From positions 1 through 64,000 of the forward strand of contig NZ_JAOBWS010000010.1 of the NCBI RefSeq assembly GCF_025245835.1: DNA of 64,000 nt. The letters are read 5' to 3'. The stretch comes from Rheinheimera sp. 4Y26. Its GTDB lineage: Bacteria > Pseudomonadota > Gammaproteobacteria > Enterobacterales > Alteromonadaceae. The translations under genes were made by a program, and so were the position numbers. This document shows positions 43,095 to 51,137 of the stretch, in pieces (within the stretch, counting starts at the first letter, position 1; every line of letters starts with the position of its first letter). Under the pieces are notes generated by a model that saw only the letters and a list, made by a program, of their open reading frames with translations, was not told the origin of the DNA and did no database searches.

Positions 43095-44402
43095 TTAAGC
43101 AAAATGCCGGGCAGCTATAGTGCATAAACCTTTGCCAACGGAGCCAAAGCGGTCGCCATGCACCAGCGGTACATCGGGCAGCAGTTGTTGCAGCAGCTGA
43201 ATCACACCTTTGGCCGCAGAAGCGCCGCCTGTTAAAAAAATCACATCAGGTTTGGCAGCTGCGCTGGCAAGGCTGTGTTCTATCAGCTTTTTAATGCCGT
43301 TCAGTTCAATATAAATGGCCTGATCAAGCATTTGCAGGTCAATCTGCTGATGAAGCTGTGCTTCCAGGCGACTGAGTTCCACCTGCACCTGAGCATTCTC
43401 TGCCAGCGCTATTTTGGCCTGTTCGGCTTTTTGCACCAGGTAATAACTTAAATGTTGCTGATAGAGTTTCAGTAAACGGCTGACTTTGTGGGGGTCTGTG
43501 GCAAGTTTGATCAAACTCTGAATTTCCGCCGCACTTTGTTCACGGTAAAAGTTTTCCTGTGCCTGAATATCAATAATATTGACCGCATCACTAAAGAGCG
43601 CGTTGGGCAAAGGCCGGCCTGTCGTCGCCAGACTGCCGCGACCCAGCAGCGGCATTAAGCCGTAAATGGCCAGTTTAATGTCCATATCCACCCCACCAAT
43701 ACGGCGCCCGGCGTGACCCAATAAGTCGTTGCTGCGATCGGTCTGCATGGCCAGTTTGGGCCCGAGGCGGATTAAACTGATATCGCTGGTTCCCCCGCCA
43801 ATATCCACCACCAGCACCAGTTGTTCCTGAGTCAGGCTGCGCTCGTATTCCACAGCGGCAGCAACGGGCTCATAGGCAAACTGAATTTCTTTAAATCCAA
43901 CATCCTGCGCCGCTAAGCGCAAAATAGCTTCGGCTCTATCATCGCCCAAAGCGCCGTCTATACCCTGAAAATGTACAGGCCGGCCGAGCACGGCATAAGG
44001 CAACTCAGCACCACGCGCCAATTCTGCTTTTTGTTTAATGTCTTTGAGCAATAAAGTGCAAATTTGCCGGTAAATCTGGCTTTGTGCCGGCGTTAATCTG
44101 GACCCGAGCATTGATTTGGGCGAGCGGATAAAAACCCCGGCCAGTGGATTACTGCTGTAACTCTGGTGAGCGCTTTGTCCTAAATGCACTTTGGTCTGCT
44201 GCTGCAATAGCCGGCTTAAACTTTCGTTGATATAAGGCTCGTCTTCGTCCTGATCGTCACTGCGGTTTTTTTCGATATAAAGCGCCGAGCTTAAATAAGG
44301 GCCGTCAGCGTCCAGCGGCGCCAGCACAGGTTCCTGGTTTTCCAGCCAGCCTGCTGTGCAGTTGGAGGTGCCAAAATCAATTCCGGTATAACAAGCTTGC
44401 AT
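43095..44402 (-). CDS. yegD: Hsp70-family protein, YegD-like
   Basis: 435 residues from the ATG at 44402 (CAGGAAC ahead). Actin-type ATPase motifs are present: GIDFGTSNC (7-15), VVDIGGGTSDISL, and LTGGASAAKG, but the substrate-binding domain and C-terminal lid of DnaK are missing, as in E. coli YegD. Its client is unknown. It lies head-to-head with the first FlgO gene and has its stop near the next gene's promoter region; there is no reason to think it is a flagellar gene. Confidence 0.82.
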   Translation of the reverse strand: MQACYTGIDFGTSNCTAGWLENQEPVLAPLDADGPYLSSALYIEKNRSDDQDEDEPYINESLSRLLQQQTKVHLGQSAHQSYSSNPLAGVFIRSPKSMLGSRLTPAQSQIYRQICTLLLKDIKQKAELARGAELPYAVLGRPVHFQGIDGALGDDRAEAILRLAAQDVGFKEIQFAYEPVAAAVEYERSLTQEQLVLVVDIGGGTSDISLIRLGPKLAMQTDRSNDLLGHAGRRIGGVDMDIKLAIYGLMPLLGRGSLATTGRPLPNALFSDAVNIIDIQAQENFYREQSAAEIQSLIKLATDPHKVSRLLKLYQQHLSYYLVQKAEQAKIALAENAQVQVELSRLEAQLHQQIDLQMLDQAIYIELNGIKKLIEHSLASAAAKPDVIFLTGGASAAKGVIQLLQQLLPDVPLVHGDRFGSVGKGLCTIAARHFA

Positions 44403-44497
44403 TATCGGTTCCTGAAAATTCTGCAGTGCAAGGCCAGTCGGGCCCGGCAAAAAAGCCGCACAGTATAACCAGAGCGCTGGCAGGCGTCAGTACAAGC

Positions 44498-44513
44498 TGG
44501 CACTGATTTTGCA
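44498..44513 (+). promoter_or_regulatory. Sigma-54 promoter of the FlgO operon
   Basis: TGGCACTGATTTTGCA matches the -24/-12 pattern with exact GG-GC spacing; start expected near 44525, 75 bases ahead of the first FlgO gene. Confidence 0.85.
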
Positions 44514-44598
44514 AAATTCGCAGATATCTGGCTCCCAAAATCGCAGCAGGTGGCAACAATGCCAGCTGTCGGGATCTCAAATCTGAGGTACATAACTG

Positions 44599-45204
44599 AT
44601 GAATACCGCCAAAGCCGCTTTGATGCTGAGCACAGCTTTGTTCACAACCGCCTGTGTGCAGCTGCCGGAGCAGCCTGAACAGCGGCAGCAAACTGCCGTG
44701 TTGCAGCCAGAAGTTGCCGTTACGCCGCTGCTGTATTACACCGAACGTATTGCCGATAGGTTATTTAAGGACTTAAAACCTATTACGCCTGGTGCTATTG
44801 CCGTGGTGAGTTTTACCGACGTCAAATCTCTGGCGCCTGATCCTTATAATTTGTCGATGAATTTATTGGGTTTGCAGTTACAGGAAAGCATGCTGACCGT
44901 TGCCAGTCAGCTCGGTTATCAGGTGAAAGAGCTGCGCCTTGCCTCTTCAGTAAAAATTTATGCCGACCATGAGCGCATGTTAAGCCGGGATATTAATGAG
45001 CTGGCCACGCAACAGTCGGTGCGTTATGTAATAGCAGGTACGCTCAATCAATCTGAAAATTACACTACAGTAAATGCCCGGCTGGTCGATATCCAGACCA
45101 ATACAGTGATAGCTGCGGCGTCGGATTTAGTACCAAGTTCAGTGCTTGGCAGTGCAGAGCAGGTGCAGCTGCGCCAACAAATGTTATATCGCAATAGCCA
45201 ATAA
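44599..45204 (+). CDS. flgO: FlgO-family flagellar outer-membrane lipoprotein (copy 1)
   Basis: 201 residues; lipoprotein signal with FTTAC (Cys at 19). The FlgO domain spans about 45-185: AIAVVSFTDVKSL, NLLGLQLQESM, and VRYVIAGTL...VNARLVDIQTNTVIAAASDLVP. FlgO works with FlgP and FlgT around the outer ring of Vibrio polar flagella. It is the first of three consecutive paralogues and the closest in size to Vibrio FlgO. The stop is followed after 44 bases by copy 2. Which of the three is the true orthologue is not certain. Confidence 0.85.
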   Translation: MNTAKAALMLSTALFTTACVQLPEQPEQRQQTAVLQPEVAVTPLLYYTERIADRLFKDLKPITPGAIAVVSFTDVKSLAPDPYNLSMNLLGLQLQESMLTVASQLGYQVKELRLASSVKIYADHERMLSRDINELATQQSVRYVIAGTLNQSENYTTVNARLVDIQTNTVIAAASDLVPSSVLGSAEQVQLRQQMLYRNSQ

Positions 45205-45248
45205 TGGGCACAACAGCACCAGGTTTTTGCGTTGAAATGGGGATGATT

Positions 45249-46001
45249 ATGACAGCTAAATTAATGATGTTGACGCTGTGCCTGGGATTAACGGCCTGCG
45301 CATCGATAGATAAATGGGACAAAGCAGTGGCTGCCAAACAGCAGGCCGAAGATCAGGCTCAGGCGCAAATACAGCTGAAAAATACCCCGAAAGCCACAGT
45401 GCCTGTGGTTCCTGCCGGTAATGGTAATGCACCTTTATATGTGACTCCGGCTTTATACGATGGTGCAGCTTATCAGGCCACCCGGATGGCGGCGCAAAAA
45501 ACGCTGCCAAACTATCTGCCCCAGGCGCAGGTAACGGTGAATCATTATATTCAGGGCATGATGCATGACTTAGTAGCCAATTTAGATTTGGTCAAAGACG
45601 GCATGATTATCGGGGTCACCAGTTTTGTTTATCTGGATGGCGCTTATGATCAGGCTGATTTACTGGGTAATCAGCTTTCTGAAGGTTTTATGCATGAAAT
45701 TCATCAGTTTGGCTTAAATGTGGTCGACTTTAAAACCACAGATTTTATCCGCGTCACGCCCAAAGGAGATTTTGTGTTCAGCCGCGACTTTATGGAGCTG
45801 CGTGAAGAACAGCCGATAGAATTTGTGTTGGGCGGCACCTTAGTGGCGCATCAGGGCGGCACTTTGGTTAATGCCCGTATTGTTTCTGTGGCCAGTAAAA
45901 AAGTGCTGGCGACAGCCCAGAGTTTTATTCCGCAAAATGTGGCCAATGCAGTGTTGCCTTCGGCGACACAAGGCAAACTTTATTTAAAGCAGGGTGAATA
46001 A
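45249..46001 (+). CDS. FlgO-family lipoprotein (copy 2)
   Basis: 250 residues from the ATG at 45249 (GGGGAT ahead; ATG at 45243 also in frame). Lipobox LTAC. An extra Gln/Ala-rich stretch of about 70 residues precedes the FlgO domain (about 115-240), which starts DGMIIGVTSFVYL and ends with NARIVSVASKKVLATAQSFIP, the same landmarks as copies 1 and 3. Likely assists flagellar outer-ring assembly. It ends one base before copy 3. Confidence 0.82.
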   Translation: MTAKLMMLTLCLGLTACASIDKWDKAVAAKQQAEDQAQAQIQLKNTPKATVPVVPAGNGNAPLYVTPALYDGAAYQATRMAAQKTLPNYLPQAQVTVNHYIQGMMHDLVANLDLVKDGMIIGVTSFVYLDGAYDQADLLGNQLSEGFMHEIHQFGLNVVDFKTTDFIRVTPKGDFVFSRDFMELREEQPIEFVLGGTLVAHQGGTLVNARIVSVASKKVLATAQSFIPQNVANAVLPSATQGKLYLKQGE

Positions 46002-46002
46002 C

Positions 46003-46839
46003 ATGCGCTCGATAGCAGTGTTGTTGCTACTGGCATTAAGCGGTTGCAGCCAGTTATGTGATTGTCAGAATGCTCAGGCTGACCGCACTGACAACAGGAC
46101 TGACAGCCACAGCGAAGCAAGCTTGTCGGAGCAAATGCAGCAGGAACAAAGTCTGGCGGGCAGCAGCGTTGCCACAGACGGTACTGTGATTGAAGACAAA
46201 GTGATGCCGGAAGCGCCACCTGTGCAGTCGGCTCCGACTGTGTCGCAGCTGGATAAAATTATGGCAGAGCCAGGGGCCAAACCGATTTGGCCTGTGGTGC
46301 AAAAAGCGCCACTGCAGCGCAAAAATCTGCCGTCTGAGCAGCAGAGCGCTTATCAGCAGGGCGGGCCGCACAGCGTCACATTGTCACCTTACCCTGAGCT
46401 GCCGCAAAGCCGCAAACAGTTAACTGATTACGCAGCGCAGCTGGCTTTTAAACTGGCCGGGTTTGACGAGCTGAAGGGTGCCAAAGTTGGCATTACCAGT
46501 TTTGTGGAATTTGACGATAGTCTGGAGCAAACCACGGCGCTGGGCAATCAGTTTGCCGAAGCTATGGTGACTTTGCTGCCGCAATATGGTGTCGATGTGA
46601 TTGAATATAAACTGACCCGGGACATTGATGTCAGTCCAAGAGGAGATGTTGCACTGTCACGCGATGTGCTGAAGTTGCAGCAAAAAGTCGGTATGGATTA
46701 TGTGATGACTGGCACCCTGGTGGCCACCCGCCGTGGTATTCAAATCAACAGCAGAGTGGTATCTGTGCAGGGACATAAAGTGATAGCTGCAGCCAGCACT
46801 ATGGTGCCACATCTGGTATTACAACAAATTCAGCCTTAA
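46003..46839 (+). CDS. FlgO-family lipoprotein (copy 3)
   Basis: 278 residues from the ATG at 46003 (AGGGTGAA upstream overlaps the end of copy 2). Lipobox LSGC. A 130-residue low-complexity linker rich in Gln, Ser, Pro and charged residues comes before the FlgO domain (about 150-275): AKVGITSFVEFDD, ALGNQFAEAM and MDYVMTGTLVATRRGIQINSRVVSVQGHKVIAAASTMVP. The growing linker from copy 1 to 3 suggests that the domain is held at increasing distance from the membrane. Last gene of the operon; a terminator follows. Confidence 0.82.
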   Translation: MRSIAVLLLLALSGCSQLCDCQNAQADRTDNRTDSHSEASLSEQMQQEQSLAGSSVATDGTVIEDKVMPEAPPVQSAPTVSQLDKIMAEPGAKPIWPVVQKAPLQRKNLPSEQQSAYQQGGPHSVTLSPYPELPQSRKQLTDYAAQLAFKLAGFDELKGAKVGITSFVEFDDSLEQTTALGNQFAEAMVTLLPQYGVDVIEYKLTRDIDVSPRGDVALSRDVLKLQQKVGMDYVMTGTLVATRRGIQINSRVVSVQGHKVIAAASTMVPHLVLQQIQP

Positions 46840-46891
46840 TGGCCAGAGGGCTTCAAGCCCAACCCTGGTATCAGGTGGCCAAAAAGCGAAG

Positions 46892-46918
46892 CGGCAGTGA
46901 CAGACTGCCGTTTTTTTT
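46892..46918 (+). terminator. Terminator of the FlgO operon
   Basis: CGGCAG/CTGCCG stem with loop TGACAGA followed by eight T. Confidence 0.85.
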
Positions 46919-47108
46919 GCGTAAAGCACTTCGCCTCATAGCATTAAAAGCAGCCACAGCTTTGAACGGAAGCCGGCTTTTATCTTAGCTTATTGTTATC
47001 TGAGATTGTTATCTGAGATTGCGGTTAACCGAGCTTGTGGTTCATTGAGGTTTTTGTGATCTGTGACTGTTTTGCGAGAGGGAATAACGGGCAATACAAA
47101 AGCTGAAA

Positions 47109-47183
47109 TGGCGGCCCCAACAGGAATCGAACCTGTAACTGCCCCTTAGGAGGGGGCCGTTATATCCATTTAACTATGGGGCC
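47109..47183 (-). tRNA. tRNA-Arg (anticodon CCU)
   Basis: On the minus strand the sequence folds into a standard cloverleaf: acceptor GGCCCCA/TGGGGCC, D-arm with TAGTTAAATGGATA, anticodon loop CTCCTAA giving CCU, TTC-loop GGTTCGATTCC, discriminator G and an encoded CCA end. It reads AGG codons, rare in this kind of genome. It lies between flagellar genes and is the only RNA gene in the window. Confidence 0.95.
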
Positions 47184-47470
47184 GTATTTTACCGCGTTGT
47201 CTATTGAGTTGCAGGCTGAGCTGCCAGGGTGTGCTTCTGACTCAACGGCGCCACATGCTGCTAAAAATGTGGCCTTTTGTCAATTGATGCTGCATTTATT
47301 TGCCGATAGTTGCTGAATAATCAAACAGCTGCAGCAATAGATGGCTTTATTGCTGCACATTATTGTTACAAATGCGCAGCCAGAGTTGCTGCTGCGCCAG
47401 AGCTTGCTTTTCTTTCACTGAGGTACCGCAACTCTGGGGCAGGCTGTAGTTTCAGCTATTGCCAGGCCAC

Positions 47471-48655
47471 TTATTCTTGTCCGGTCGACTCTTGTTCAAC
47501 CCATTCATCCTGTACCACTTTTTGTGCTGCTTTTGCCAGATCGCCCACCTGCACATTGGCCAGTAAGCGCGCATCGACACTCTGTGCCCAGGCTGCTTCA
47601 TGGCTTAACTGGGTGACCCGGACTGTCATATCCGTTACTGCTAATAACGGCTGGGTCCGACCAAAGTTGTCGTTCAGTTCACGCCGGTGCACCAGGGTAA
47701 AGGTGTCGCCAATTTCTACACCATGAGCGCTGCCCAGGTTCAGCAGCACCTGATTGTCTCTGACCTGCAACAGCTCGGCCACGACGGGTTCACAACGGAT
47801 GGCTTCTTCCACATCCAGCACTGCGGCATCCAGCACCCGTCGTGCTGCCTGGCCATAGCTGGTTTGCCAGAATCTGTGATATTGTGGATCTAACGCCGTG
47901 GTTTTACGCACACGCCAGATAGCAGACGTCTGATACTTTTGCTGCATGACTAGTTTTGCTTCGGCCAAATCAAACACTGATAACTGCAGATGGTAAAAAC
48001 GCTCGCGGTCAGCGTCACTCCAGAATTGCCAGTTGGTGCCCTGAGTTTCACCCAGTGACACGTCGTTTAAAGTAGCGCTTAACAGATAACGGGCACCATA
48101 TTGCCGGCTGATGGCTTGACGTTCGTGATAACTTAATTTTTCGGCATCGATAGGGGCCGGCAGAGTCTGAGTCCAGCTGCTTTGACTAAGCTCAGTCAGT
48201 TTGTCGTTAAAAAGCTCGCTGCTAACTTTGCCAAGTTCAAATAAACCACCAATCACAGCCTGTTCCGGCACCTTTAATTTAAAAGGCGCAATCAGCAATT
48301 TCTTTTTATAGGCCACATTAGGGCAGGCGGCTTCGCCCGGCACTATGTCGGCGCGAATTGTCACTTCAAAAGTGCCATTGCTGGCGCGCTCTGACACCAG
48401 ATGCACCTGCTGCACTTCACCATGACTTTTGAGCTGCATGCTGTCTTGTGTCAAAAGACCGTCAGTGACCTGCTGCACACTGCGCACCGACACGCCGGCA
48501 AATAACAATGCCCGTTTCACCGCATCTTCAGTGGCCTGAGCCCTGGCTGCAGCCTGATCACCATTGCGGATCGCAGCCTGGCCTGTGGTTTCGTACCATT
48601 CGGCCTGAGCCTGGCCTGCCAGAAGCAGCATTGCGGCGCCTGCTAACTTACGCAT
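47471..48655 (-). CDS. flgT: Flagellar assembly protein FlgT (H-ring)
   Basis: 394 residues from the ATG at 48655 (GGAGATT upstream). A signal peptide ends at about residue 18 (GQAQA-EW). The three-part layout of FlgT follows: an N-terminal domain starting EWYETTGQAAI (20-110), a middle domain (about 115-280; ACPNVAYKKKLLIAPFKL) and a small C-terminal barrel (about 300-375; VVAELLQVRDNQVLLNLGSAHGVEIGDTF). FlgT makes the outer H-ring around the LP ring in Vibrio sodium-driven polar flagella. It is divergent from flgP, as in Vibrio, with FlgO genes beyond the tRNA. Confidence 0.9.
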   Translation of the reverse strand: MRKLAGAAMLLLAGQAQAEWYETTGQAAIRNGDQAAARAQATEDAVKRALLFAGVSVRSVQQVTDGLLTQDSMQLKSHGEVQQVHLVSERASNGTFEVTIRADIVPGEAACPNVAYKKKLLIAPFKLKVPEQAVIGGLFELGKVSSELFNDKLTELSQSSWTQTLPAPIDAEKLSYHERQAISRQYGARYLLSATLNDVSLGETQGTNWQFWSDADRERFYHLQLSVFDLAEAKLVMQQKYQTSAIWRVRKTTALDPQYHRFWQTSYGQAARRVLDAAVLDVEEAIRCEPVVAELLQVRDNQVLLNLGSAHGVEIGDTFTLVHRRELNDNFGRTQPLLAVTDMTVRVTQLSHEAAWAQSVDARLLANVQVGDLAKAAQKVVQDEWVEQESTGQE

Positions 48656-48724
48656 ATAAAAATCTCCACTGACTGATAACAGCACAAAGCAATTTACGTG
48701 CCTGCTCTTGGCTAAACATAATTC

Positions 48725-48740
48725 TGGCGTGAATTCTGCA
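48725..48740 (+). promoter_or_regulatory. Sigma-54 promoter upstream of flgP
   Basis: TGGCGTGAATTCTGCA fits the -24/-12 pattern with exact spacing and one mismatch (C for T at -13). Predicted start near 48752, 75 bases ahead of flgP. Confidence 0.7.
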
Positions 48741-48826
48741 GGGTTTTACCCAGACATGTGCCATCCAGCGTTGCTGTTGCAGTGTGAGTTCTGCTACAGC
48801 CGCTACCGAACGACAGAAGGTGAATA

Positions 48827-49282
48827 ATGAACAAATTTTTGCTGCCCTTGTTAGCCAGCCTGGCACTTTCAGGTTGTAGTTTGTTTATGGATAAAGAAGT
48901 GCAGTGGGAGTCGGTACCACCGGATAATTTCCCGCTGATCAAAGCTGTGGGTTATGCGCCTTTAACCGAGCAAAAAGCCGCGACAGAAGAAGAGCGGATG
49001 CTGATGGCGATGAAAGCCTCCAAGCTCGAAGCTTATAAAGAGCTCGCCGAACAGGTGTATGGCCAGAAAGTAGATTACAAAGTGACGATGGGGCAGGCGC
49101 TGCTGGGCAATGAGCAGTTGCGTGCTTCACTGCAAGGGGTGATCCGCGGGGCGCGAGTGGTGAAAACCTATCCGGTCGGTCAGTTTTATGTCACTGAAAT
49201 GGAACTTGATTTTAGGCAAGTGTATGACCTGTACCAAAATGCCCAGCCGGTACGGCGGGTGAAATCAGTGAAATATTATTAA
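48827..49282 (+). CDS. flgP: Flagellar lipoprotein FlgP (LPP20 family)
   Basis: 151 residues. Lipobox LSGC with Cys at 17. The LPP20 domain follows (AVGYAPLTEQKAATEEERMLMAMKASKLEAYKELAEQVYGQKVD...), ending with GARVVKTYPVGQFYVTEMELDFRQVYDLYQ. FlgP is an outer-membrane lipoprotein of the flagellar base, in a ring with FlgO. GAAGGTG precedes the ATG. Single-gene unit; convergent with flgN. Confidence 0.9.
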   Translation: MNKFLLPLLASLALSGCSLFMDKEVQWESVPPDNFPLIKAVGYAPLTEQKAATEEERMLMAMKASKLEAYKELAEQVYGQKVDYKVTMGQALLGNEQLRASLQGVIRGARVVKTYPVGQFYVTEMELDFRQVYDLYQNAQPVRRVKSVKYY

Positions 49283-49394
49283 ATAGCGCTAAGGCTGAAC
49301 GCTGCGTCAAAACTTTAAGTCTTTGCAGTGAAGCCGTTAGCTCTAAGCCGTATATTCAGCATGCTGCATCTTTTATATGACAGAAAGCTAAAAC

Positions 49395-49424
49395 AACAAC
49401 AGCGGGCATTGCCCGCTGTTGTTT
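49395..49424. terminator. Two-way terminator between flgP and flgN
   Basis: AACAACAGCGGGC/GCCCGCTGTTGTT, 13 paired bases with a three-base loop, between convergent genes. Confidence 0.85.
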
Positions 49425-49467
49425 ATGTTGTATCAGGAAAGATTCCTGCAATTAACTCAGTCCATAC

Positions 49468-49899
49468 TCAGGCTTTAATTCCGCCGCCTTTGTGATCAAT
49501 GGCGGGTTTGCCTTTAGCCGTATAAGTCAGGCCGGATTTACCGCGGTTTTGCAATAATTCGTGTTTAAAACGTTCCACAATCAGCTGGCTTTGTTGCAGG
49601 GTCAGGGCGTTAATTTCGTTTTGTTCTTTGCACTGCTGCAGAATATGGTCAATGTCCTGTACTTTTTGTACAAACCAGGCTTCGTTTTTTACTGTGTTCA
49701 GCATGGGAAGAGCGGCGATGTCATGATCCAGCTGCTGAATTTGTTCAAGGCAAGCCAGTTTAGCAGTGCCCCCCTGTTCCAGCGCTTCCACATTGCGGCT
49801 GGAAATGGCTGCAAGTTCAGCTTTTAATAACGACAAAAGCATCGTCAGATGCTCTTGTTGTTTTTCAAACAAAGGAAGGATGAGGGTCTCGTCTGTCAT
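49468..49899 (-). CDS. flgN: Flagellar export chaperone FlgN
   Basis: 143 residues, mostly helical, with the FlgN layout: a long amphipathic helix with LLKAELAAISSRNVEALEQGGTAKLACLEQI, a middle linker with several Gln/Asp, and a last helix ending in TYTAKGKPA. It should escort hook-filament junction proteins FlgK and FlgL to the export gate. It overlaps flgM by four bases (ATGA), so the two are translated together under the FliA promoter. Confidence 0.88.
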   Translation of the reverse strand: MTDETLILPLFEKQQEHLTMLLSLLKAELAAISSRNVEALEQGGTAKLACLEQIQQLDHDIAALPMLNTVKNEAWFVQKVQDIDHILQQCKEQNEINALTLQQSQLIVERFKHELLQNRGKSGLTYTAKGKPAIDHKGGGIKA

Positions 49900-50219
49900 T
49901 TTTTGTCGAACAGCTCGCCTTCAAACTGCATAATGCGTCGGGCCAGTGCCTCAACATTAATTTTGTATTTGCCTTCAGCAATAGCCTGTTTAATTTTGTC
50001 GACCTTTTCCTGATCAACACCAGAGCTGTTGCTGGCTTTTTCCTGTGCTTTGGTAAACTGCTGCGCCTGAGTGGTCAGAGACACAGAGTCCTGCTTTTGT
50101 GACGGCGCACTCATGTTCACTTGTTGCTGCGCAACTTGTTGTTTCTGAATGCTTTGATCAACTTTGTCAGTTTTCACTGTGGTGGCATTTTGCACACCTT
50201 GATTGACATTAATCGCCAT
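49896..50219 (-). CDS. flgM: Anti-sigma-28 factor FlgM
   Basis: 107 residues. Disordered, Gln-rich N-terminal half and a helical C-terminal half (VDQEKVDKIKQAIAEGKYKINVEALARRIMQFE), the usual FlgM sigma-binding end. It holds FliA inactive until the hook is complete and FlgM is exported. A near-consensus FliA promoter lies 44 bases upstream, closing the feedback loop. Confidence 0.92.
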   Translation of the reverse strand: MAINVNQGVQNATTVKTDKVDQSIQKQQVAQQQVNMSAPSQKQDSVSLTTQAQQFTKAQEKASNSSGVDQEKVDKIKQAIAEGKYKINVEALARRIMQFEGELFDKK

Positions 50220-50262
50220 AATTCACCCCTCATCAGACCCTTTGGCCTATTCCTTAAACTCT

Positions 50263-50289
50263 TTAACGGCCGCAGGCAGAAAAACTTTA
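50263..50289 (-). promoter_or_regulatory. FliA (sigma-28) promoter of flgM-flgN
   Basis: On the minus strand TAAAGTTT, 11 bases, GCCGTTAA: one mismatch from the consensus TAAAGTTT-N11-GCCGATAA. It lies in the 77-base gap between flgA and flgM. Confidence 0.92.
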
Positions 50290-50296
50290 GAACTTT

Positions 50297-51013
50297 TTAC
50301 AACTTTATTTCGGCTTTTTTTACTGCAGTGACCACAGCACTGATCACCTTTTGCGATTGGTTGTTTTGTAACCGCACAGTATCGCCAAAACTGCCATCCT
50401 GCAAGGCTGTTGCCTGAGTACTGACCGAGAGTGTGCTGGAAATACCTTCAATTGTAACAACATCGCCTTTACATACAAGACAAAGATCAGTCTGACTCAA
50501 CATTTGTCCGGCATTCAGCGCTTTTTTGCTGCGGGCGCCTATCACCAGCTGCAGATTGGTTACCGGCATGCCGCGGCTTTGTAGTACATCAATATCGGCC
50601 ATGGTCAGCATTTCTGCAGTTATATAACTGCCAGCCGGAATCTTTTGTGTGCTGACCACTGTGCTGATTTGCTGACGTAGTCTCAGTGGTACAAATAATT
50701 GCCAGCTGTTGCCTTCGTCCGTGCAGCTGATCCTGACAGTATTTTGACGCTGTAATTTGGGAGTCACCAGACTAAATTGAGGCGGGCTGTCGCAGCTTTT
50801 GTCGGCCAGCCTGTTATCCAGTGGATACAAGTCGGCCTGTAGCTGACCATGTTCCATTTGTTGCAGCTGTTGCTGCAACCAGTCGGAGGCCTGAGCCGAC
50901 AATTCGGCCATGCTGTAACTGGTTGCGCGGGCCGGAAAATTGCCGTACAAAAACAACAGACACAACAGTAATTTGCCATAAGAAGCGGACAGAAATTTAT
51001 CGTACATTTTCAT
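50297..51013 (-). CDS. flgA: Flagellar P-ring chaperone FlgA
   Basis: 238 residues. Signal peptide ends near residue 28 (FPARA-TS). The middle part has two Cys (KSCDSPP, RISCTDEG) that likely pair, and the C-terminal SAF domain (about 110-235) includes QKIPAGSYITAEML, NLQLVIGARSKKALNAGQML and GDVVTIEG, all FlgA hallmarks. It assists FlgI in building the P ring. A second in-frame ATG at 51007 could be the start. Upstream a GCCGATAA on the minus strand hints at FliA control but no good -35 is seen. Confidence 0.9.
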   Translation of the reverse strand: MKMYDKFLSASYGKLLLCLLFLYGNFPARATSYSMAELSAQASDWLQQQLQQMEHGQLQADLYPLDNRLADKSCDSPPQFSLVTPKLQRQNTVRISCTDEGNSWQLFVPLRLRQQISTVVSTQKIPAGSYITAEMLTMADIDVLQSRGMPVTNLQLVIGARSKKALNAGQMLSQTDLCLVCKGDVVTIEGISSTLSVSTQATALQDGSFGDTVRLQNNQSQKVISAVVTAVKKAEIKL

Positions 51014-51030
51014 ATTGTTTCAGCTATGCT

Positions 51031-51038
51031 TTATCGGC
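51031..51038 (-). promoter_or_regulatory. Possible FliA -10 upstream of flgA
   Basis: Exact GCCGATAA on the minus strand, but the matching -35 is poor (TGGTATGT) and it stands only 18 bases from the ATG at 51013. Treat as a candidate. Confidence 0.35.
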
Positions 51039-51049
51039 AAAGGGCTATA

Positions 51050-51064
51050 ACATACCAAGTATGT
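51050..51064. promoter_or_regulatory. Palindrome ACATAC-CAA-GTATGT between flgA and cheV
   Basis: Perfect 6-bp arms with a three-base centre in the divergent promoter region. Looks like an operator; no regulator can be named. Confidence 0.45.
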
Positions 51065-51137
51065 CAATTTTTCAGTAACTTGCCGCTATTTTCCTTCTGC
51101 TGCAAGAATCGATCCTGAAAGTTCTGGGGAGTCTCAC

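Noticed and set aside
47109-47183. Phage or island attachment site in the tRNA-Arg
   Set aside because: No integrase gene, no repeated tRNA 3' end nearby, and flagellar genes lie on both sides.
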